The notes below the pieces were generated by a model. It worked only from the letters and a program-made list of their open reading frames with translations. It did no database searches and was not told the DNA's origin. A program made the translations under genes and the position numbers. 46,272 bases of DNA from positions 1-46,272 of the forward strand of contig CAYHBQ010000001.1 in assembly GCA_964354995.1 (NCBI GenBank), given 5' to 3'. This stretch comes from JBBSZK01 sp964354995. GTDB lineage: Archaea; Nanobdellota; Nanobdellia; Pacearchaeales; GW2011-AR1. Shown one piece after another: positions 17,511 through 26,119 of this stretch. The first letter of the stretch is position 1; each line of letters begins with the position of its first letter.

Positions 17511-17642
17511 TTACAACTCGTTAACCAAGTCTTCGGCATTCTCAATCTCAGACAGTGTTCTGCGCTCGCCACAATAAGGACAGGCGTCCTTAATTGTAGG
17601 GGTCTCAAACCGGTAGCCGCACCGCGTACATAGGGCTTTCAT
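17511..17642 (-). CDS. 43-residue zinc-ribbon protein
   Basis: A short protein with two CxxC knuckles: MKALCTRCGYRF and ACPYCGERRT, followed by an acidic tail (SEIENAEDLVNEL). The four Cys and the rubredoxin-like spacing predict a single bound zinc. A TATA box (gtttaaataac on the minus strand, centred near 17666) is 24 bp from the ATG, so it is the leaderless first gene of the operon that continues into the GPT-like and flippase genes, with 32 bp before GPT. Small ribbons of this type occur in many archaea next to unrelated genes; no function is claimed. Confidence 0.8.
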   Translation of the reverse strand: MKALCTRCGYRFETPTIKDACPYCGERRTLSEIENAEDLVNEL

Positions 17643-17702
17643 GAGGCTAGATCGTTCAAAGTTATTTAAACGTTACTCCGGGGCTCGTTGAAAGAAGGGC
17701 AC

Positions 17703-18566
17703 CTAAAAACTAAAAAGCAGAGGGGTAAGAAATACTTCCATAAGAGCTGCAAGAAAGAGGACAATCACTGCAACAATTACAAGATTAAGCGAGTCCTGAA
17801 GAATCTCCCAGAAATCTTCTGAGCCAACCTGATGACGTATGACTGCCACGGAAATAATCCCTCCTGCTAATGCGGCGATGAAATAAGCCGCAATCTCCGG
17901 GATACCATGTATCAAATATCGTATAAGTCCAAACGGAAGTTCAGAGAGATTAGAATTGGTGAATATGGCTATTGCAGCAGCAATAACGCTCGCATTCCAC
18001 GCTAAGATAAAGATGACTCCTGCTCCAAAAACAAGTGAAAATACGAGCGTAAAAATAAGGACGTAAATATTGTTCGCAAATATAAGAAATAATCGTTCTT
18101 TATTACCTGCAAATGCTGTTTGCTGTACGCCCTTTGAGCCACCGAACTGCGCAAGACATCCATCGTATTGTTCAGGACGATTTATTGCGCAAAACGTTTC
18201 AATCTGTGCGCGATAGGTCTGTGTGGTCGGAAATAAAATATACCAAAATGAAAACGCTACGACAAATCCTGTGAAGAGCCATAAGAACGCCCAGAGCGCA
18301 TGTTCGTGTTCTTGTAATAATCGAAACATTCCTTTATGTTGCCCAACTTTTTTTTCTTCATAGCGCAACATGTAATACATGAAAGGCAGGGAAAACATAA
18401 CGGTAAATGTAACCGTGAGGATGCCAGAATATTTTACGAGGACCGCATCGCGAGAGAATATCCAATTTACAAGCAGAATCGCAACGCTTGCGTAAAAAGC
18501 CCCCACAAAAAAAAGTTCCCATGGTTCGCGTTCTGCCTTGCGCGGACTTATCAATACCTCTAACAT
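17703..18566 (-). CDS. SpoIIM-family integral membrane protein
   Basis: A 287-residue protein with about six membrane spans and the stage II sporulation protein M (DUF95) signature: NNIYVLIFTLVFSLVFGAG, WNASVIAAAIAIF, LIRYLIHGIPEIAAYFIAAL. SpoIIM-like proteins are common in archaea, which do not sporulate; their role there is unknown. A TATA box (ctatttaagc, minus strand, near 18592) is 26 bp upstream of the ATG and overlaps the end of the prefoldin gene, so it has its own promoter inside the compact cluster. It is probably not co-transcribed with the glycosylation genes downstream. Confidence 0.85.
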   Translation of the reverse strand: MLEVLISPRKAEREPWELFFVGAFYASVAILLVNWIFSRDAVLVKYSGILTVTFTVMFSLPFMYYMLRYEEKKVGQHKGMFRLLQEHEHALWAFLWLFTGFVVAFSFWYILFPTTQTYRAQIETFCAINRPEQYDGCLAQFGGSKGVQQTAFAGNKERLFLIFANNIYVLIFTLVFSLVFGAGVIFILAWNASVIAAAIAIFTNSNLSELPFGLIRYLIHGIPEIAAYFIAALAGGIISVAVIRHQVGSEDFWEILQDSLNLVIVAVIVLFLAALMEVFLTPLLFSF

Positions 18567-18589
18567 CTACTCTCGGTCGCAGAGAGCGC

Positions 18590-18994
18590 TTAAATAGTTT
18601 TTCTAGTCTGTGCTCGCTCGTTTTCTATACGAGAGATAATAGTTTCAAATTCGTTTTGAAGCATCTGAAGTTGTGCTTGGGATTCGCTTCGCATGCGCGA
18701 TAGGTTTTGAAGCTGACCCTGAATAATTATTTGCACGTCAGAAATTGATTTTTTGACGATCACTCCCGCACCAGCATCAACAAAAAGTTGCTTGCTCTTC
18801 AATGTCGCCTCAAGAAAGATGCCTTTACCCATTGAAGAAAAGAAATTTTCTTCTTTAGTCTGCGCAAGAAACGAAAGATGCCCTAAAAAATCAGTAAGCT
18901 CAGCAACTTGTTTATCAATAAATGAGAGGCGTTCTTCAACAAGTTCGGATTCTCCATGTAATTGTTGTATGCTTTCAATGAGTGCTTGATTCAT
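18590..18994 (-). CDS. pfdA: Prefoldin alpha subunit
   Basis: A 134-residue, nearly all-helical protein with the prefoldin alpha layout: N-terminal coiled coil (LVEERLSFIDKQVAEL), a central two-hairpin beta section with VDAGAGVIVKKSISD (the conserved GxG(Y/V)xVEKs-type region), and a C-terminal coiled coil. Archaeal prefoldin is an alpha2-beta4 cytosolic holdase that passes unfolded proteins to the thermosome. A TATA box near 19018 is about 24 bp before the start, so it is leaderless. It lies downstream of secY and the EMC3-like gene, as in some other archaea, where eL18a or other genes often intervene. Confidence 0.88.
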   Translation of the reverse strand: MNQALIESIQQLHGESELVEERLSFIDKQVAELTDFLGHLSFLAQTKEENFFSSMGKGIFLEATLKSKQLFVDAGAGVIVKKSISDVQIIIQGQLQNLSRMRSESQAQLQMLQNEFETIISRIENERAQTRKTI

Positions 18995-19006
18995 AGTCGG
19001 GGCGCT

Positions 19007-19534
19007 TTACGGAAGCTTAAATACCTTTCTAAAAATCATCGAAGCAATTATAGCAAAAATAATATACGCCCATATCCAGCCCATAAATCCAAAAATTTTC
19101 ACATCGAGTTCGGCAAAATAGTCTCCAAACCATCTAATAAGGAGGATAAACGGTATCGCCGTATAGAGCGCAGGTCGCATCGTGATGTCCATTGTCTTTG
19201 GAATGAGCTCCATTTGTTTTTTCTGAAGTTCAAGCATTTTTTCAGGATGTTCTTTAAATTGTTTCATTTGGTCGCCAAGCAGTTTTTGTTCCGCTTTAAT
19301 TGACCGCAAGGTTTCTTGGTCGGTAGTATATTTTTGTAAAAGAGAGGTAATCAGCGAAATTCCTACGGAAATAAACAACAACCCCCAACTAACGTTCCAA
19401 TCCAATAAGCGACCCGCAGTAGGGTTGAGTACGAAATGTACGCTTTCTTTAATAAAAGGGAGCGCACTCCAGAAAAATGCTACGGCAATACCTAGCAAAG
19501 AAATAATAAACAGGGTACGAAGTCCGCGATTCAT
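19007..19534 (-). CDS. EMC3/Get1-like membrane insertase (DUF106)
   Basis: A 175-residue membrane protein of the archaeal DUF106 family, in the Oxa1/YidC/EMC3/Get1 superfamily. Three or four spans flank a charged coiled-coil segment (residues about 70-110: SIKAEQKLLGDQMKQF ... KMLELQKKQMELIP). DITMRPALYTAIPFILLIRWF is the core insertase segment. It follows secY by 2 bp and so is co-transcribed with it; together they handle insertion of membrane proteins. The positional link with secY is common in archaea and supports the call. Confidence 0.9.
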   Translation of the reverse strand: MNRGLRTLFIISLLGIAVAFFWSALPFIKESVHFVLNPTAGRLLDWNVSWGLLFISVGISLITSLLQKYTTDQETLRSIKAEQKLLGDQMKQFKEHPEKMLELQKKQMELIPKTMDITMRPALYTAIPFILLIRWFGDYFAELDVKIFGFMGWIWAYIIFAIIASMIFRKVFKLP

Positions 19535-19536
19535 AG

Positions 19537-20922
19537 TTACTTCATGAAATTGCGCAAGGCCGGATGCATATCTACTGCATGCTGCTGCGCAATATTCTGA
19601 TAGAGCTGATAGGTGATAGTAATCGCAAGCAAAATAGATGTTCCAGAGGTTATAACTCCCAAGAGGTTAGCCATGCCGGCTAAAAGCCCGATAGCCGCAC
19701 CACCCATAACGGTTAAAGGCATCACGTATCGCACAAGCACGCTCTCTAAAACACGTTCATCCTTTCTAAATCCGGGTATCTGAAGTCCCGAGCTCATAAT
19801 GTTACGGGCCTGACTAGCAGCATCCATGCCCGCAGTCTTTACCCAAAATATAGAAAATATTGCCGAGAGAGCCACGTAAAAGAGAACGTGAGTAATTCCT
19901 TGTAGCACTTGGGTAAGTTGCAGGCTGTTTCGTATCGTTGCCGTAACGACATCAGAATATCCAATCCAATAAGCGAGACCGCTAACCGCAACCCCATTAG
20001 AAAACGAGCCTAAAAGGGTAGGGTGCCCAAGCCAGTTCTCAAAGAGCCCTGCGAATAGTTGAAAGTTCGCAACGAGCGCAGCAACAAGAATAACGGGCAT
20101 GTTAGACGCGTAAAAAAATGATAAAGGCCATTTGACCGGATATCCTCGAAGCCTATCAAACGTGAGGGGAATCTCAACTTTCAAACTTTGGGCCCACACA
20201 ACTCCCAAGAAAACAATGGCAGTCATGGCAATGATGGTAAATGCTAACAAGGCCTCACGAGGTGCTCCATTAAGAAACGATTGGAAAATAATAAGAACTT
20301 TCCCCCCACAGGGTGTTGAAGTAAAATCAAGAAGACAGTTTTCTCCAGAGGTGCCCACGAATTGAAACAAGCCCGTAAATAATTGAAGTGCAACACCTGC
20401 CACAATGAACAATGAAACGCCCGAACCAAATCCCCACTTGCTAACTACCTCGTCCATAAGCATAATGGCAATACCCCCCAAGATAAGCTGTGTAATCACA
20501 ATCCCCGTAAAACCAGGTGCGGCTTGTAATCCTTGCATAAGCACGTATACAAACGCCTCAAAGAATATGAAGAACAGAACTCCTAACTTTTGCAATCCTT
20601 GATAATATTTTTTCCCTTCCTCAGATTTCACGTCTATTCTCAAAATACCCGAACCAACTAACAATTGCAAAATGATAGAGGCCATCACTATCGGCCCAAT
20701 TCCGAGGCTGATGATACTCCCAAAATCTGTACCGAGGATAGTTGCCAAATACTTAAATCGCTCAAGAGAGTTGCTGCTTAAACCGTGTAACGGAATGTTG
20801 TAAAGGATAAAGAACGCACCTAAAACAATGAGCGTCCATTTAAGCTTTACATTAAAACTTACTTTTTTTTCCGTGGGCTTGCGAACCTCGGGAAGGTAGG
20901 AAAGGATAGTGCGTAAGACCAT
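19537..20922 (-). CDS. secY: Preprotein translocase subunit SecY
   Basis: A 461-residue, ten-span channel subunit of the Sec translocon. Characteristic segments are the plug/early loop region PLHGLSSNS, LRIDVKSEEGKKYYQGLQKL, the loop VEIPLTFDRLRGYPVKWPLSF with the arginines that contact the ribosome, and QIPGFRKDERVLE. The ATG at 20922 is preceded by its own TATA box (gttttaaaaagc on the minus strand, near 20948), 26 bp away, inside the 36-bp space after uL15. secY and the EMC3-like gene thus form a separate leaderless unit directly behind the ribosomal operon. Confidence 0.96.
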   Translation of the reverse strand: MVLRTILSYLPEVRKPTEKKVSFNVKLKWTLIVLGAFFILYNIPLHGLSSNSLERFKYLATILGTDFGSIISLGIGPIVMASIILQLLVGSGILRIDVKSEEGKKYYQGLQKLGVLFFIFFEAFVYVLMQGLQAAPGFTGIVITQLILGGIAIMLMDEVVSKWGFGSGVSLFIVAGVALQLFTGLFQFVGTSGENCLLDFTSTPCGGKVLIIFQSFLNGAPREALLAFTIIAMTAIVFLGVVWAQSLKVEIPLTFDRLRGYPVKWPLSFFYASNMPVILVAALVANFQLFAGLFENWLGHPTLLGSFSNGVAVSGLAYWIGYSDVVTATIRNSLQLTQVLQGITHVLFYVALSAIFSIFWVKTAGMDAASQARNIMSSGLQIPGFRKDERVLESVLVRYVMPLTVMGGAAIGLLAGMANLLGVITSGTSILLAITITYQLYQNIAQQHAVDMHPALRNFMK

Positions 20923-20958
20923 GCGGGTGAGAAAACAAAGAGCTTTTTAAAACTTCGT

Positions 20959-21423
20959 TCAGTTCGACTTTTCCTTTTCCGACGTTACTACCAGTGATCC
21001 GCCCGCTCGTTCTACTGCCTGTCTCGCACCCGCAGATGCAGACTTTGCTCTAATGTTCATTTTCAGGTCAAGCGCGCCATTTCCTACGATTTTATAGTCT
21101 TCAAGATTAACTTCGTATATTCCCTTGATTTCTCGAGCCTTTCCTTTTTCAACAAGCATGCGCAATTGAGTCTTCAGTGTTGCAAGGCTAAGGGACTTTG
21201 TCTTTTTCTTTTCACGAGTTCCCGCACCGCGTCGTTCCTTACCGAAATAATCTCCGCCGTATAATTTTATAATAAGCGTTTTTTTCTGGTCGCCACGCTT
21301 ACCCGTACCCGACATCCCGCGTCCTCCTCGGTTCCCCAGACCTCTGGTTCGATTTTTACGTCCACGTCCATGAGTTTTACTTCCAGGATATCTCGAAGAC
21401 TTACGTCGTTTTCGGTAGCTCAC
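20959..21423 (-). CDS. rpl15: Ribosomal protein uL15
   Basis: A 154-residue large-subunit protein. The basic N-terminal half has KRRKSSRYPGSKTHGRGRK, NRGGRGMSGTGKRGDQKKT, the usual rRNA-binding extended loop of archaeal uL15. GTG start: the stop of uL30 and this GTG overlap as GTGA. Last gene of the 23-gene ribosomal operon; the next gene, secY, has its own promoter. Confidence 0.94.
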   Translation of the reverse strand: MSYRKRRKSSRYPGSKTHGRGRKNRTRGLGNRGGRGMSGTGKRGDQKKTLIIKLYGGDYFGKERRGAGTREKKKTKSLSLATLKTQLRMLVEKGKAREIKGIYEVNLEDYKIVGNGALDLKMNIRAKSASAGARQAVERAGGSLVVTSEKEKSN

Positions 21424-21836
21424 AGCATGCGCTCCACGAGGCGGTCAATAGCCTCTTTGTGATCTCCCAAAACACCCTTCCTGACTCCGACGTGTTTACC
21501 CGAATCAATTCCCTTCCTCGGAGGGTGTAGCCTGAAAAATGGCTTAAGTCCCGATTCGGAAATGCTTTTCAAATTAAGCAAAGATGCAACTTTTTTAGCA
21601 TCAAAGGGTTTCTTTGTGCGCAAGGTACCTCGCGCTTCAAGCAATCTCTCAACCATCGCTTCAGAAGGAGTCCCATATGCGACAAAATTACGAACTTTGA
21701 GGAGAAGCTTTCTATTTTCAGGGGTGTCGAGAAGGACAGTCGCAGTATATTTACGACGGAGCCTCATTCTAAAAAGGGTTTCAGCAACACTCGAAGGCAA
21801 TTGCGTGTCTCCTACAATTCGAATAACAACTATCAT
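21420..21836 (-). CDS. rpl30: Ribosomal protein uL30
   Basis: A 138-residue archaeal-length uL30, in which the bacterial-like core (MIVVIRIVGD ... TLFRMRLRRKYTATVL) is followed by the archaeal C-terminal extension (FFRLHPPRKGIDSGKHVGVRKG). It binds 23S rRNA on the large subunit. Its start overlaps the uS5 stop by 4 bp and it precedes uL15 by a GTGA overlap. Confidence 0.94.
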   Translation of the reverse strand: MIVVIRIVGDTQLPSSVAETLFRMRLRRKYTATVLLDTPENRKLLLKVRNFVAYGTPSEAMVERLLEARGTLRTKKPFDAKKVASLLNLKSISESGLKPFFRLHPPRKGIDSGKHVGVRKGVLGDHKEAIDRLVERML

Positions 21837-22600
21837 TTGCCCCTCCGCGTTTTAAGAAGCGCTTCAAAACAGGCTTTCACTGCATTAAACGTCGTTCGTG
21901 TTTGTCCACTTGTTACCCCATAGGCATCTCTAATTCCGGCAAGTCTAAGAATTTTTTTAATCTCATCACCGACCACTAATCCCGTCCCTTGTGGTGCAGG
22001 CATCAGTTTTATACGCACGCTTCCACATTTTCCTTCGACAATGAAAGGTACGCTGTGAGGTTCGTTACATGAACAGTCAAAGTGCCCACAACCTCTTTCA
22101 ATCTTTTGAATAGAAAGTTTTGCGTAACGCTGTGCTTTTTCACGTGCGGGCAGTGTTTCTTTTCCTTTTCCCATACCAATCCCCACATGTCCGTTTTTAT
22201 CCCCCACAACAGCCATCGCAGAAAATGAGACCACATTCCCCTCCATGGTTTTTCTTTGTGTTGTCCTCCACGCACGTCGTTTACCGCCTCCAAACTTTCC
22301 TTTGGCTTGACCAATCTCGATGAGCTCATGCTCGAGCGGAAGAAGACTCTCAACAATTTCAGGTTCTAATATACGTCTCCCTCCTGAGAGAATTTCGTCA
22401 ACGTCTTTAAGGGTACCTTGTTTGACGGCTCTACCGACGGCAGTTTTAGGCACCCACGCCGCAAGCCGAGCATCACGATTATCTGCATCACGTGCTCCAC
22501 GACCTTTTAAGATAGGAACTACGTCTGCCACTTTCGCAAGTTCTTCAGGCACCGCTTCCACAAGAACCTTGGGATTATTTCGAGTTTCTTTCTCAGCCAT
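21833..22600 (-). CDS. rps5: Ribosomal protein uS5
   Basis: A 255-residue small-subunit protein. It has the archaeal GKFGGGKRRAWRTTQRKT double-stranded RNA-binding region and the KNGHVGIGMGKGKE loop. The cysteine-rich patch GCGHFDCSCNEPHSVPF is the archaeal zinc-type insertion. The C-terminal fold with LRLAGIRDAYG follows. The first 40 or so residues are a longer N-terminal extension than usual. Part of the decoding-centre accuracy network. It overlaps the end of uL18 by 8 bp. Confidence 0.94.
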   Translation of the reverse strand: MAEKETRNNPKVLVEAVPEELAKVADVVPILKGRGARDADNRDARLAAWVPKTAVGRAVKQGTLKDVDEILSGGRRILEPEIVESLLPLEHELIEIGQAKGKFGGGKRRAWRTTQRKTMEGNVVSFSAMAVVGDKNGHVGIGMGKGKETLPAREKAQRYAKLSIQKIERGCGHFDCSCNEPHSVPFIVEGKCGSVRIKLMPAPQGTGLVVGDEIKKILRLAGIRDAYGVTSGQTRTTFNAVKACFEALLKTRRGK

Positions 22601-23090
22601 GAGTAGCTAGTTTCCCCTTGAGTTTTATAAATGCTTCGCGTGTCTTCACGTTAGCAATAAGTCTTGCTTCGTCGGGCAGTGCAGATTTATTATGCGGGAC
22701 GTGCATTCCGCCCGCCACAACACCTGCAAGAAATGCATAGAGGCGTCCACGAGATGCGCTGCGTTGCATTCCTATGTCCAAAATTGCTTCCGAAGCATGA
22801 GCCTTCGCTTTTCGAGCAAAGAGTAAACCGGTAAGATACGCTGCAGGAATACTCTTTAAACTTCCTTCCAGCGAGGCAGGCCATCCATGTTCCACAAGTT
22901 CTTCTGAAGAGACACCAACAATAATACGGTCCTGCGCCTTCTCGGAGCTAACGAGCTGTGCAAATATATATCGGTTCGTACGACGAACAACAATACGCGG
23001 TTTCTCGGAAGAGAGTAATTGAACTCTCGCCTTATAGTCCGTCTTATACTCGTGTCTCCTACGCTTTATTGTTCTTCCTATTCCTTTCAT
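22593..23090 (-). CDS. rpl18: Ribosomal protein uL18
   Basis: A 165-residue 5S rRNA-binding protein of the central protuberance. It has the N-terminal RRRHEYKTDYKARVQLLSS and the YLTGLLFARKAKA segment of archaeal uL18. It starts at an ATGA overlap with eL19. Confidence 0.94.
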   Translation of the reverse strand: MKGIGRTIKRRRHEYKTDYKARVQLLSSEKPRIVVRRTNRYIFAQLVSSEKAQDRIIVGVSSEELVEHGWPASLEGSLKSIPAAYLTGLLFARKAKAHASEAILDIGMQRSASRGRLYAFLAGVVAGGMHVPHNKSALPDEARLIANVKTREAFIKLKGKLATHG

Positions 23091-23494
23091 GGTCGTTGCA
23101 CCTCTTTCATACGTTCGCGTAACATCGCCCTGGCATTGACGCGTCCAGATCTAATCTCTTTCCGTAATAATTGTGCATGTTCCCCTGACAGCGTCCCTTG
23201 TTCTTTCGCATGAGCGATGGCTCGTCGTGCTCCGCGAATAAACGTGACATAATCTTTTTTACTTGTATCAACTTTCTTTCTAAAACTTCCCGTTCGGCGT
23301 CGCTGTTTCGAACGTTCGTGTGTCTTGCGACCACTCACTTCTTTAACAAACAGTGCGCCATCCTTTGCTAAGTCCCTGATATCTTGCTTAGTAATCGCTT
23401 CCTTAATTTCGGCAAGACGTTCATTATTGAAACGTATCCGCTCAATACCCACATTCAGTGCGCGCGCCGCGAGTCTTTTTTTATCGAGTTTCAT
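23087..23494 (-). CDS. rpl19e: Ribosomal protein eL19
   Basis: A 135-residue archaeal/eukaryotic large-subunit protein: MKLDKKRLAARALNVGIERI, then the basic RKTHERSKQRRRTGSF run and a long C-terminal helix. A little shorter than many archaeal eL19 (about 150). The start overlaps the end of eL32 by 14 bp, and the SD ggagg for it lies inside eL32. Confidence 0.94.
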   Translation of the reverse strand: MKLDKKRLAARALNVGIERIRFNNERLAEIKEAITKQDIRDLAKDGALFVKEVSGRKTHERSKQRRRTGSFRKKVDTSKKDYVTFIRGARRAIAHAKEQGTLSGEHAQLLRKEIRSGRVNARAMLRERMKEVQRP

Positions 23495-23846
23495 GCGTTA
23501 CCTCCCGTGCATTTAAAACGATAAGATGCATTTCATGCGCTTGCTTCAGAAGAGCAAGTTTCTTTCGAGCCCCTAAGCGCCGACTCATGATAATGAGTTG
23601 TCCTTTCTGTAAGTTTTGCAAGTCGCCTGAAGTTACGATGTGAACAGGCCTTTTTCCTTTAATGAGTCCCGAAACGGCAGAAGACTGCTTATATCCTATC
23701 CCTGGCTGAACAGGGTATCCAAACCGCTTACGACGCATTTTATTATGCCTTCCACGAGGTTTGCGCCACTTCTGTAGTCTGCGCTTAGTTTTACCAAGTC
23801 GGATGTGTCGTACAGTATCACTTCTCAAAAAGCGAGGTTTTTTCAT
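23481..23846 (-). CDS. rpl32e: Ribosomal protein eL32
   Basis: A 121-residue archaeal/eukaryotic protein starting MKKPRFLRSDTVRHIRLGK with KWRKPRGRHNKMRRKRFG and VTSGDLQNLQKGQLIIMS. The start at 23846 is preferred over an in-frame ATG at 23864 because it forms a TAATG overlap with uL6, and gggagg sits 9 bp upstream. Confidence 0.93.
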   Translation of the reverse strand: MKKPRFLRSDTVRHIRLGKTKRRLQKWRKPRGRHNKMRRKRFGYPVQPGIGYKQSSAVSGLIKGKRPVHIVTSGDLQNLQKGQLIIMSRRLGARKKLALLKQAHEMHLIVLNAREVTHETR

Positions 23847-24388
23847 TAGATAGGCCTCCCGCATTTACTCGTAAGAAATATTCCATCTTGGAAGACACGA
23901 CGATCTCTTTTAAGAATACGTGTTGCCTTTTCTATATTGGCCGCAGTCTGTCCTGCAGCCTCCAAGTTAGGGCTCGAGACGAAAACTTTCGATCCTTTTA
24001 CTTCGACCAAAGTCGAAGGGACAATCGTTGCCATGCGCTTTTCCTTTTCTCCCAAAAAATTAGTCACTACGAACTTATTGCCTTCTACTTTAACTGTCAT
24101 AGGGAAGTGCACGTTACAAATTTCAAGCTCATACACATAGGGCGTTGACAATCCCTCAAACAAATTCATGATATGAGCGCGCGCCGTTTTAAGGTAGGCC
24201 CGCGTGCGTCTGTTCGCGCGCAATGCAGTTAGAACAATAGAACCTTCTCGAACTTCCATGGAACTTCCTGGAATCGAGAACGTACGAGAAACAGATACGC
24301 TGCCTTTCGAACAAGCAAGTGAACTCCCATGGAGCACACACGTAACTCCTTGAGGAATTGTAATTACTTCGCTAGCTTTTTGTCTCAT
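23846..24388 (-). CDS. rpl6: Ribosomal protein uL6
   Basis: A 180-residue large-subunit protein with two duplicated alpha/beta domains, typical archaeal segments being IPQGVTCVLHG near the start and YAHFPMTV-like YVYELEICNVHFPMT in the middle, with INKATRILKRDRRVFQDG-type C-terminus (NIEKATRILKRDRRVFQDG). It begins 1 bp after the uS8 stop (TAACATG). Confidence 0.93.
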   Translation of the reverse strand: MRQKASEVITIPQGVTCVLHGSSLACSKGSVSVSRTFSIPGSSMEVREGSIVLTALRANRRTRAYLKTARAHIMNLFEGLSTPYVYELEICNVHFPMTVKVEGNKFVVTNFLGEKEKRMATIVPSTLVEVKGSKVFVSSPNLEAAGQTAANIEKATRILKRDRRVFQDGIFLTSKCGRPI

Positions 24389-24389
24389 G

Positions 24390-24767
24390 TTAATAGAAAT
24401 AAGCTACAATGCTTCCTCCAACGCCTTTCTCTATAGCCGTATGATGAGTCATAAGCCCTTGACTCGTCGAAATAACAACGAGACCCATATGTCTGGAAGG
24501 GAGATATCGACGAACGTATTTCATTATTTCATCATGTTTAACAAGATATCGAGGTTTAATGGCAAGGCACGCATTTAATTTATCACCAAGTTCGATATCC
24601 AACATCTTTCCGTTGACTCTAAAATCTCGAATATATCCGTGTAATTTTCCTATCGAAAGAACATTCATCAAAAACTTCGAATTATGCTTAACGCTAACTG
24701 TTAGGTGACTCGCCCGCTTGGCGTTCATGATTTGATTGAGTGTATCTGCTATAATATCTTGGCTCAT
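24390..24767 (-). CDS. rps8: Ribosomal protein uS8
   Basis: A 125-residue small-subunit 16S-binding protein of near-standard archaeal length (about 130). It reads MSQDIIADTLNQIMNAKRAS at the start and VVISTSQGLMTHHTAIEKG near the C-terminus, the uS8 signature region. It starts 2 bp after the uS14 stop. Confidence 0.94.
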   Translation of the reverse strand: MSQDIIADTLNQIMNAKRASHLTVSVKHNSKFLMNVLSIGKLHGYIRDFRVNGKMLDIELGDKLNACLAIKPRYLVKHDEIMKYVRRYLPSRHMGLVVISTSQGLMTHHTAIEKGVGGSIVAYFY

Positions 24768-24769
24768 GG

Positions 24770-25000
24770 TTAACTATATTTTTTAAAGCCGACCTCCTCA
24801 GCAATTTCCCTAAAGCATTGTCTACAAAGTTGCAAATTGTATTGGCTAAGATGTGCTCCAAATCGCCCGCACCGCCTACACTTTTTAACAGAGAGACCAT
24901 ACTTTCTATCTTGAGGTTTATTGTGTTTTAGAAACTTCTTAAAAACCACGGGCTTCGATCGAAGCATTTTCGCAATTTTATTCCAGTCGCTTGCAGTCAT
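24770..25000 (-). CDS. rps14: Ribosomal protein uS14, zinc-binding type
   Basis: Small-subunit protein of 76 residues with a zinc site CRRCGRFGAHLSQYNLQLC and CRQC nearby (two CxxC pairs). Archaeal uS14 is usually 50-56 residues; this one has about 20 extra residues at the N-terminus (MTASDWNKIAKMLRSKPVV). The upstream ATG sits directly after the uL5 stop (TAACATG), which supports it, though the internal Met at residue 12 could also be used. Confidence 0.92.
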   Translation of the reverse strand: MTASDWNKIAKMLRSKPVVFKKFLKHNKPQDRKYGLSVKKCRRCGRFGAHLSQYNLQLCRQCFREIAEEVGFKKYS

Positions 25001-25001
25001 G

Positions 25002-25505
25002 TTATATAAATTTCGTCTTAAACGTTTCTCCCATTAGTTGTATTATTTCTTCTGCACTAACAGATTGTCGTCTAGGTACATGACCTTTCTTGGCCTTTTT
25101 ATGCTTTACTCTCAGTCCGGGACGCTCAAAAACAACCGTTACATTAAACCCTCTAATACCTATCTCTCGAATGTATTCCATGTCAGGTATATCGATATAT
25201 TCTTCAATACCAAACGAAAAATGATTCTCTGCAACTGCCTTTGCAGATACCGCATTTTCAACTGCACCCAACAATCGCCTAAGAAGGCGTAATGCTTCTT
25301 CACCTCGCAATGTCACACGAACACCTAATTCTAATCCGGGTTTAACGCCCAACTCAGGAATACGTCGTTTAGGTCCCGCCTTAATAATTTGTGTTTTGTG
25401 GTTCGTTAGCATTTCAAGAAGTTTGTGTGCCTTGGTCAAATCTGATCCAGTCGCACCCGCGCTGAGAACAACTTTAGCTATAAACGGCTTCTTCATCACG
25501 TTCAT
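25002..25505 (-). CDS. rpl5: Ribosomal protein uL5
   Basis: A 167-residue 5S rRNA-binding protein of the central protuberance. Segments KTQIIKAGPKRRIPELGVKP and HFSFGIEEYIDIPDMEYIREIGIRG (split over the motif) are the archaeal uL5 signatures. The start overlaps the eS4 stop as ATGA; Met4 is an alternative. Confidence 0.94.
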   Translation of the reverse strand: MNVMKKPFIAKVVLSAGATGSDLTKAHKLLEMLTNHKTQIIKAGPKRRIPELGVKPGLELGVRVTLRGEEALRLLRRLLGAVENAVSAKAVAENHFSFGIEEYIDIPDMEYIREIGIRGFNVTVVFERPGLRVKHKKAKKGHVPRRQSVSAEEIIQLMGETFKTKFI

Positions 25506-26119
25506 ATCACAACCACCTGCGCTTGTTTAAGCGCAACCGCTTTGTCGTGAAGTTTAATAAGGAACCCTTCTTTCGTTACACGGCTGATTGTTCCTATCGC
25601 ACCTACATTTCTCCCAGAGTTTACCATAACTCGTGCACCTTCTTTAAGCGGAAGCACGCGAACAAACTTGCACATCAAATCGATTTCAAGCGAGTCGCCC
25701 ACTTTGATTGATTCTGAACTGAGGAGGTTGGTACCATCATGGAGATTTATTTGAGTTTCTTTATTTGATAGTACTTTCTTGTTGATAACTTTCACAACCC
25801 GCGTGGTCTCCTTGGTGGGCTCAAAGGCAAATCGTCCCGTCGGCAAAAGAATAACCTTATAGCGTTTATCTGCTTCAAATAACGAGAGAAGTAAAAGCGG
25901 TTCTCGCATATCTCGTACAACACGACCATTTATCTTGAGCTTCTTCTCCTTAATCATCTCTTTAACTTCGCGGGCGGTTTGAGCAAGGTGAAGAACATCC
26001 CTCACAGCACTCAATGCGGTAATTGCGTGGTTCATATGTGAAAGCGGCCGTGCTATGTATTGTGTGCCTTTTCGAGGAATGGGCGTCTCTCTATTCACAT
26101 CAGCTCTTGTTAGGTGCAT
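25502..26119 (-). CDS. rps4e: Ribosomal protein eS4
   Basis: A 205-residue archaeal/eukaryotic small-subunit protein. It has an S4-like RNA-binding region (VKEMIKEKKLKINGRVVRD) and a KOW motif near the C-terminus (NSGRNVGAIGTISRVTKEG). A little shorter than typical eS4 (about 235-240), missing some N-terminal residues. An aaaggagg SD lies 6-7 bp before the ATG, inside the end of uL24, which it overlaps by 20 bp. Confidence 0.93.
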   Translation of the reverse strand: MHLTRADVNRETPIPRKGTQYIARPLSHMNHAITALSAVRDVLHLAQTAREVKEMIKEKKLKINGRVVRDMREPLLLLSLFEADKRYKVILLPTGRFAFEPTKETTRVVKVINKKVLSNKETQINLHDGTNLLSSESIKVGDSLEIDLMCKFVRVLPLKEGARVMVNSGRNVGAIGTISRVTKEGFLIKLHDKAVALKQAQVVVI

